Shown here piece after piece: positions 14,996 through 19,389 of a DNA stretch of 19,389 nt. Origin of the DNA: an uncultured Ruminococcus sp. Its GTDB lineage: Bacteria > Bacillota > Clostridia > Lachnospirales > Lachnospiraceae. The translations under genes were made by a program, and so were the position numbers. Position 1 is the first letter of the stretch. Every line of letters begins with the position of its first letter. The stretch lies in assembly GCA_900553885.1 (NCBI GenBank), contig USFD01000060.1, forward strand, positions 1 through 19,389. Direction: 5' to 3'. A model generated the notes under the pieces. The model was not told the origin of the DNA. It was given only the letters and a program-made list of their open reading frames with translations, and did not search any database.

Positions 14996-15030
14996 TTTTA
15001 TAAAGATATGACAGATTTTATAAAGATATG
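14996..15030. repeat. 15-bp direct repeat, also a possible SigE promoter of spoVB on the minus strand
   Basis: TTTTATAAAGATATG occurs at 14996-15010 and again, identically, at 15016-15030, a period of 20 bases or about two helical turns. On the minus strand the copies give CATATCT (15030-15024), 13 bases, then CATATCTT (15010-15003), resembling a SigE -35/-10 pair upstream of spoVB. Alternatively the repeat is a regulator binding site shared by the divergent spoVB and iscR genes. Confidence 0.5.
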
Positions 15031-15042
15031 TTGGATTCTTCC

Positions 15043-15103
15043 TTGACAGAACAGGTGGAGGATGATATCCTACAGAAGAAAATCCTAGTAAAATGCTAGG
15101 AAT
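15043..15103 (+). promoter_or_regulatory. iscR promoter and probable autoregulatory operator
   Basis: TTGACA (15043-15048), 17-base spacer, TATCCT (15066-15071). Just downstream, TCCTAG (15083-15088) and CTAGGA (15096-15101) form an inverted repeat with 7 bases between; another TATCCTA half-site overlaps the -10. Rrf2-family regulators usually repress their own operon by binding such sites, so this is probably the IscR operator. Confidence 0.65.
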
Positions 15104-15131
15104 AAAGCGGCAATTTAAAGAGGGTGATAGA

Positions 15132-15593
15132 TTGAAACTGTCAACAAAAGGAAGATACGGGCTTCGTGCCCTGATTGATCTTGCGCAGTACAGTGAGGAT
15201 ACCCCGGTTTCAATCACGAGTATTTCGTCCCGGCAGGAACTTTCGGAAAGATATCTGGAGCAGCTTATGTCCATGCTGAAAAAGGCCGGGCTGGTAAAAA
15301 GTATCCGGGGTGCCGCAGGAGGCTATATTCTGGCAAAACCGGCAGATGAAATATCAGTGGGAGACGTGCTGCGCGCTCTGGAAGGAAGTCTGGAACCGGT
15401 GGAATGTGCAGGCCTGGATCCGGAAGGCGGCTGCAAGGCGGCCGACAGCTGTGTGACAAAATATGTCTGGAAGCGGATCAATGAAAGTATCAACCATACA
15501 GTGGATGAAATTATGTTAAGCCAGCTTGTGGAAGAAAGCCGGAAGAAAAACTGTGAAAGAAACAGGGAGAACCGGGAAGGGTGCAGGAATTAG
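15132..15593 (+). CDS. iscR: Rrf2-family transcriptional regulator, IscR type
   Basis: A 153-residue winged-helix regulator. KLSTKGRYGLRALIDLA is the Rrf2 N-terminus, SERYLEQLMSMLKKAGLVKSIRG the recognition helix and wing, followed by AAGGYILAKP. Three cysteines, Cys92, Cys101 and Cys107, sit where E. coli IscR holds its [2Fe-2S] cluster (Cys92, Cys98, Cys104), though the first spacing is longer (8 rather than 5). CymR lacks these cysteines, so an Fe-S sensor is more likely. The TTG at 15132 is chosen because it gives the canonical MKLSTKGRYG start with AGAGGGTGA just upstream; an in-frame ATG at 15093 would fall inside the operator. It heads the isc-mnmA operon. The tail is unusually polar and has two more cysteines. 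Confidence 0.9.
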   Translation: MKLSTKGRYGLRALIDLAQYSEDTPVSITSISSRQELSERYLEQLMSMLKKAGLVKSIRGAAGGYILAKPADEISVGDVLRALEGSLEPVECAGLDPEGGCKAADSCVTKYVWKRINESINHTVDEIMLSQLVEESRKKNCERNRENREGCRN

Positions 15594-15644
15594 AACGGCT
15601 GTGCTCAAAGTTCTGCGGCGGAGAAAATACAGGAGGTAAAAAAA

Positions 15645-16835
15645 GTGGAAAAACTGATATATCTGGATAATGCAGCTACAACAAAAACAGCGCCGGAGGT
15701 AGTAGAGGCCATGCTCCCCTACTTTACGGAGCATTTCGGCAATCCGTCCAGTGTGTACGGGTTTGCGGCGGCAAATAAAGAAGTTATTACAAAACAAAGA
15801 GAGAGGATTGCGGACGCTCTCGGCGCAAAGGCGAATGAAATTTACTTTACTGCAGGCGGCACAGAGTCCGACAACTGGGCCCTTACAGCAGCGGCAGAGG
15901 CCTATGAAGGAAAAGGAAAACATATTATAACAAGTAAAATCGAACACCATGCAGTTCTTCATACCTGCCAGTATCTGGAAAAAAGAGGATACGAGGTGAC
16001 CTATCTGGATGTAGACGAGAACGGTCTGGTGAATCCGGCAGATGTGGAAGCGGCAATCCGTCCGGATACCATACTTGTATCTATTATGTTTGCGAATAAT
16101 GAGATCGGTACGATTCAGCCGATCCGTGAGATCGGAGCGATCACCCGGAAAAAGGGAGTGCTCTTCCACACAGATGCGGTTCAGGCCTTTGGCCAGATCC
16201 CTATTCAGGTGGATGACTGCGGGATCGACATGTTAAGTGCCAGCGGGCATAAGCTGAACGGCCCGAAAGGAATCGGGTTCCTTTACATCAGGAAAGGGGT
16301 GAAGATCCGTTCCTTTATTCACGGCGGAGCCCAGGAGAGAAAACGCCGCGCCGGCACAGAAAATGTTCCGGGAATTGTAGGCCTTGGAAAAGCAGTGGAA
16401 CTGGCTTTTCGCACCATGAATGAGCGGGCGGCAAAAGAAACGGAGCTCAGGGATTATCTGATCAGCCGTATCGAGCAGGAAATTCCATACTGCAGACTGA
16501 ACGGAGACAGAAAAAAGAGACTGCCCAACAATGTAAATTTCAGTTTCCAGTTTATTGAGGGAGAGTCCCTTCTCATTATGCTGGACATGAAAGGCATCTG
16601 CGCGTCAAGTGGTTCTGCATGTACCTCAGGGTCGCTGGATCCGTCCCACGTGCTGCTTGCCATCGGACTTCCTCATGAAATCGCCCATGGTTCTCTGCGC
16701 ATGACTCTGGGAGCGGATACGACAAAAGAAGATGTGGATTATGTGGTGGACTGCTTAAAGGAAATCGTAGCTCAGCTGCGCAGTATGTCACCGCTTTATG
16801 AAGATTTTGTAAAAAAACAGAAAGAAAATCAGTAA
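15645..16835 (+). CDS. iscS: Cysteine desulfurase (IscS/NifS)
   Basis: A 396-residue PLP enzyme that takes sulfur from cysteine as a protein persulfide and passes it to IscU for Fe-S clusters and to MnmA for tRNA thiolation. It opens with IYLDNAATTKTAPEV and FGNPSSVYGF. His101 in SKIEHHAVLHTC stacks on PLP; Lys203 in SGHKLNGPKG is the Schiff-base lysine; Cys326 in SSGSACTSG carries the persulfide. RRAGTENVPGIVGLG is also present. The longer IscS-type loop at the active cysteine marks it as group I. It uses a GTG start at 15645 with AGGAGGT 7 bases upstream. It lies 51 bases after iscR and 21 bases before iscU. Confidence 0.97.
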   Translation: MEKLIYLDNAATTKTAPEVVEAMLPYFTEHFGNPSSVYGFAAANKEVITKQRERIADALGAKANEIYFTAGGTESDNWALTAAAEAYEGKGKHIITSKIEHHAVLHTCQYLEKRGYEVTYLDVDENGLVNPADVEAAIRPDTILVSIMFANNEIGTIQPIREIGAITRKKGVLFHTDAVQAFGQIPIQVDDCGIDMLSASGHKLNGPKGIGFLYIRKGVKIRSFIHGGAQERKRRAGTENVPGIVGLGKAVELAFRTMNERAAKETELRDYLISRIEQEIPYCRLNGDRKKRLPNNVNFSFQFIEGESLLIMLDMKGICASSGSACTSGSLDPSHVLLAIGLPHEIAHGSLRMTLGADTTKEDVDYVVDCLKEIVAQLRSMSPLYEDFVKKQKENQ

Positions 16836-16856
16836 AAAAAGGAGGAACAGAGCAAT

Positions 16857-17294
16857 ATGTATACAGAAAAAGTAATGGATCACTTTCAGCATCCGAGGAA
16901 TGTAGGTGAAATTGAAAATGCCAGCGGAGTAGGTACGGTAGGAAATGCAAAGTGCGGCGATATTATGCGCATTTACCTTGATATTGATGAAAATCAGATT
17001 ATCCGGGATGTAAAATTCAAGACATTTGGCTGCGGCGCGGCGGTTGCCACCAGCAGCATGGCTACAGAACTGGTAAAAGGGAAAAATATTCAGGAGGCAA
17101 TGCAGGTGACAAATAAAGCGGTTATGGAGGCTCTGGACGGCCTTCCGCCGGTAAAGGTTCACTGTTCTCTCCTGGCAGAGGAGGCAATTCACGCAGCACT
17201 CTGGGATTATGCAGAGAAAAACGACATAAAGATCGAAGGACTTTCAAAACCGAAGTCTGACATACATGAGGATGAGGAAGAAGAGGAATACTAA
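16857..17294 (+). CDS. iscU: Fe-S cluster scaffold protein (IscU/NifU N-terminal type)
   Basis: A 145-residue scaffold on which [2Fe-2S] and [4Fe-4S] clusters are built with sulfur from IscS. Three ligand cysteines are conserved: Cys33 in NAKCGD (with Asp35), Cys59 in FGCGAA and Cys103 in VHCSLLAEEA. The opening YTEKVMDHFQHPRNVG is diagnostic. The insertion typical of zinc-binding SufU proteins is absent. After about residue 128 there is an acidic tail (EDEEEEEY), longer than in E. coli IscU. The ATG at 16857 follows AAGGAGGAAC. The stop TAA overlaps the mnmA ATG by one base. The LPPVK segment before Cys103 fits the HscA-binding site, but no hscA or hscB is seen. Confidence 0.95.
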   Translation: MYTEKVMDHFQHPRNVGEIENASGVGTVGNAKCGDIMRIYLDIDENQIIRDVKFKTFGCGAAVATSSMATELVKGKNIQEAMQVTNKAVMEALDGLPPVKVHCSLLAEEAIHAALWDYAEKNDIKIEGLSKPKSDIHEDEEEEEY

Positions 17295-18364
17295 TGAGCA
17301 GAGTGGTCATAGGAATGTCCGGAGGAGTGGATTCCTCCGTTGCGGCCTATCTTTTGAAAAAGCAGGGGTATGACGTTACCGGCGTTACCATGCAGATCTG
17401 GCAGGAAGAAGACGCCTGTTCCGTGGAAGAGAACGGCGGCTGCTGCGGACTGAGCGCAGTGGAAGATGCCAGAAGAGTTGCAGCTGCTCTTGACATCCCT
17501 TTTTATGTAATGAATTTCCGGGAAGAGTTTCAGAAGAATGTGATTGATTATTTCGCCGGCGAGTATTACAGCGGGCATACTCCCAATCCCTGCATAGCCT
17601 GTAACCGATATGTAAAATGGGAGGCTCTGCTGAGAAAAAGTCTGTCTATCGGTGCGGACTATCTGGCTACCGGCCATTACGCCCGGATTGAAAAACTGAA
17701 AAACGGCCGTTATACGCTGCGGCGTTCGTCCACTCTGACAAAGGATCAGACCTATGCTCTTTATAATCTTACCCAGGAGCAGCTCAGTCATACACTTATG
17801 CCCGTAGGGGATTATTCAAAGGAAGAGATCCGTGCGATTGCCGGAGAGATCGGTCTTAAGGTTGCGGATAAACCAGACAGCCAGGATATCTGTTTTGTGC
17901 CTGACGGAGATTATGCTGCATTTCTTGAAAAAGAGACCGGGAAAAGGGCGGAAGAAGGAAACTTCGTTACACCGGACGGAAAGATCCTCGGACGCCATAA
18001 AGGGATTATTCATTATACAGTAGGCCAGAGAAAAGGGCTGGGCCTTGCCCTGGGATATCCTGCCTTTGTGGTGGAAATACGGCCGCAGACGAATGAAGTA
18101 GTGGTCGGTACACTGGAAGAGTCGCTGACTCATACTGTGCGGGCTGACAGACTGAATTTCATGGCTGTGGAGGATATCACATCACCGGTGCGGGCTTTCG
18201 CCAAAGTAAGGTACAATCACAGAGGCGCCTGGTGCACAGCGGAAAGAACCGGCGAGGATGAAATTACCTGTCATTTTGAGGAACCGCTTAGAGCCGTTGC
18301 ACCGGGACAGGCTCTGGTACTCTATGACGGAGAATACGTGATGGGAGGCGGAACCATATTATGA
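17294..18364 (+). CDS. mnmA: tRNA-specific 2-thiouridylase
   Basis: A 356-residue enzyme that activates U34 of Lys, Glu and Gln tRNAs with ATP and thiolates it to 2-thiouridine. The PP-loop is GMSGGVDSSVAA (7-18). The catalytic cysteines are Cys103 in NPCIACNRYVKW and Cys200 in PDSQDICF. ATGHYA (125-130) and KDQTYALY (150-157) are also diagnostic. The C-terminal beta-barrel domain follows, with GQRKGLG. An extra cysteine-containing segment (NGGCCGLSAVEDA) after the second strand is common in Clostridia. The start overlaps the iscU stop (TAATG), so the two are probably translationally coupled, which fits delivery of sulfur from IscS. No internal ribosome binding site of note precedes it. Confidence 0.98.
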   Translation: MSRVVIGMSGGVDSSVAAYLLKKQGYDVTGVTMQIWQEEDACSVEENGGCCGLSAVEDARRVAAALDIPFYVMNFREEFQKNVIDYFAGEYYSGHTPNPCIACNRYVKWEALLRKSLSIGADYLATGHYARIEKLKNGRYTLRRSSTLTKDQTYALYNLTQEQLSHTLMPVGDYSKEEIRAIAGEIGLKVADKPDSQDICFVPDGDYAAFLEKETGKRAEEGNFVTPDGKILGRHKGIIHYTVGQRKGLGLALGYPAFVVEIRPQTNEVVVGTLEESLTHTVRADRLNFMAVEDITSPVRAFAKVRYNHRGAWCTAERTGEDEITCHFEEPLRAVAPGQALVLYDGEYVMGGGTIL

Positions 18365-19194
18365 AACCGGCAGATATGGGGGTACGGGCAGATTTTCATA
18401 TGCACACAGAGTTTTCTGGAGACAGCGACGCGCCGGTGCGGGCGATGCTGGATGCTGCTCTGGAGCGTGGCATGGAAGCGGTCTGTATTACGGATCATAT
18501 TGACGAAGATTATCCGGCGGACAGCGTGACTGGAACAAATCCCTTCCTGTTTGACCTGGATCAGTATTTTCAGGTTCTTCGCGGAATCAAAAAAGAATAT
18601 GCAGACAGACTGGACCTCCGTATCGGGGTAGAACTGGGACTTCAGCCTCACCTGGGGGAACGGTACAGGAGAATGACAGAAAAGTATCCCTTTGATTTTG
18701 TGATCGGCTCGCTTCATCTTATCCATGGAATGGATCCTTATGACGGTGTTATTTTTGAAGGCCGAAGTGACAAAGAGGTATACAGGGAGGCATTTCAGGC
18801 TACACTGGAGAATCTGGATCAGGTAAAAGATTTTGATGTCCTGGGGCACCTTGACTATGTTGTGCGTTATGGACGGAATCAGGCCCTGGAGTATTCCTAT
18901 CAGGTATTTTCGGATGAAATTGATGAAATTCTGAAGAAATTGATCAATATGGGGAAGGGGATTGAGATGAATATGGGCGGCTTTAAATACGGGCTGGGAT
19001 TCTGTAATCCGCATCCGGATGTGATCCGCAGATACCGGGAACTGGGGGGCGAGATTATTACGGTAGGGGCAGACGCCCACAAGCCGGAGCATGTAGCGTT
19101 TGATTTTGAAAAAGCAGGCGATATCCTCAGAAACTGCGGTTTCCGATACTATGCGGAATACAGGAACAGAAAACCCATTTTCAGACAAGTTTAG
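18361..19194 (+). CDS. hisJ: Histidinol-phosphatase, PHP family
   Basis: A 277-residue metal-dependent phosphatase of the PHP fold, expected to convert histidinol phosphate to histidinol in histidine synthesis. PHP motif I is DFHMHTEFSGDSD (His13, His15), motif II CITDHIDED (Asp45, His46), then GVELGLQP, IGSLHLIHG, VLGHLDYVVRYG, and the last motif GADAHKPEHV. The length and the C-terminal GDILRNCGFRYYAEYRNRKP agree with HisK/HisJ enzymes. The ATG at 18361 overlaps the mnmA stop as ATGA. It is the only histidine gene in the window, so other phosphoester substrates cannot be ruled out. Confidence 0.88.
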   Translation: MKPADMGVRADFHMHTEFSGDSDAPVRAMLDAALERGMEAVCITDHIDEDYPADSVTGTNPFLFDLDQYFQVLRGIKKEYADRLDLRIGVELGLQPHLGERYRRMTEKYPFDFVIGSLHLIHGMDPYDGVIFEGRSDKEVYREAFQATLENLDQVKDFDVLGHLDYVVRYGRNQALEYSYQVFSDEIDEILKKLINMGKGIEMNMGGFKYGLGFCNPHPDVIRRYRELGGEIITVGADAHKPEHVAFDFEKAGDILRNCGFRYYAEYRNRKPIFRQV

Positions 19195-19213
19195 CTAAAA
19201 ATACATTTAGCAC

Positions 19214-19242
19214 TTGAATTTTTGTTTCCGTTTTAGTACAAT
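19214..19242 (+). promoter_or_regulatory. Promoter of gap, sigma-A type
   Basis: TTGAAT (19214-19219), 17-base spacer, TACAAT (19237-19242). The predicted start near 19250 gives a leader of about 100 bases before gap. Confidence 0.65.
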
Positions 19243-19300
19243 TATTCTAGTTGATGAATCTTAAGCAATACGTGCGTGCATTTGTGAGGGGTTCATTGCC

Positions 19301-19317
19301 TGGCTGTACTTCAGCCA
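19301..19317 (+). other. Hairpin in the gap leader
   Basis: TGGCTG (19301-19306) and CAGCCA (19312-19317) form a 6-bp stem around TACTT, followed by AAAGAATTTTTATAA and then the ribosome binding site AGGAGG at 19339-19344. It is short for a terminator. It may stabilise the mRNA or be part of a leader control element. Confidence 0.45.
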
Positions 19318-19351
19318 AAGAATTTTTATAAACTTTTAGGAGGAATTAATC

Positions 19352-19389
19352 ATGGCAGTAAAAGTAGCGATTAATGGATTTGGACGTAT
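19352..19389 (+). CDS. gap: Glyceraldehyde-3-phosphate dehydrogenase, first 12 codons
   Basis: Only the start is in the window: MAVKVAINGFGR, followed by a partial codon. VAINGFGR is the N-terminal beta strand and GxGR dinucleotide-binding loop of NAD-dependent GAPDH, the glycolytic enzyme oxidising glyceraldehyde 3-phosphate to 1,3-bisphosphoglycerate. AGGAGG (19339-19344) precedes the ATG by 7 bases. The promoter upstream separates it from the isc operon. Confidence 0.9.
   Translation, partial: MAVKVAINGFGR

Noticed and set aside
19194..19211. GCTAAA/TTTAGC inverted repeat at the hisJ stop as a terminator
   Set aside because: A weak six-pair AT-rich stem with no following T-run. It overlaps the stop codon and the promoter region of gap.

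Overview
The window looks like core chromosome of a Gram-positive, spore-forming anaerobe of the Clostridia, most likely family Lachnospiraceae (Blautia/Dorea/Mediterraneibacter-like). The basis is the gene set (YloU/FakA pair, RecA-RecX-RNase Y, SpoIIM and SpoVB, IscR-IscS-IscU-MnmA), strong AGGAGG ribosome binding sites, TTG/GTG starts and an AACAACTGTT-type LexA box. No transposase, integrase, phage gene, CRISPR array, rRNA or tRNA was seen, and no gap between genes exceeds 300 bases.

Layout. Left (1-5757): the start of a leftward small membrane protein, then a rightward run of an Asp23/Gls24 protein (yloU), a 664-residue chimeric protein, aldose 1-epimerase and DNA topoisomerase III. The chimera is the outstanding feature. 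Residues 1 to about 315 are the kinase and middle domains of a FakA/YloV fatty acid kinase. From about residue 316 it becomes, in frame, the catalytic C-terminal part of polyphosphate kinase 1. The FakA C-terminal domain, the N and H domains of PPK1 and the recG gene expected after yloV are all absent here.

Middle-left (5854-8739): a left-handed beta-helix transferase-like protein, methylglyoxal synthase, a palindrome-rich intergenic region, and a sodium:solute symporter. Middle (8740-12396): overlapping terminator hairpins, tandem promoters and a LexA box, then recA and recX (4-base overlap), then rny with its own promoter and a terminator. Middle-right (12443-14972): a Nudix ADP-ribose pyrophosphatase and spoIIM, convergent with a spoVB-type flippase. 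Both sporulation genes are preceded by sequences resembling SigE promoters.

Right (15043-19389): an IscR-type Rrf2 regulator with a promoter and inverted-repeat operator heads a tight operon of iscS, iscU, mnmA and a PHP-family histidinol phosphatase. The regulator probably senses Fe-S status. IscS would supply sulfur both to IscU for clusters and to MnmA for tRNA 2-thiouridine. A new promoter and a leader of about 100 bases then precede the start of gap (GAPDH).

Most of the window is ordinary housekeeping sequence. The points worth a second look are the FakA-PPK1 chimera (natural rearrangement or assembly join), the palindromes upstream of the symporter, the possible frameshifted tail of TopB, and several regulatory hairpins and operators. 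All calls come from reading the sequence; no search was run.
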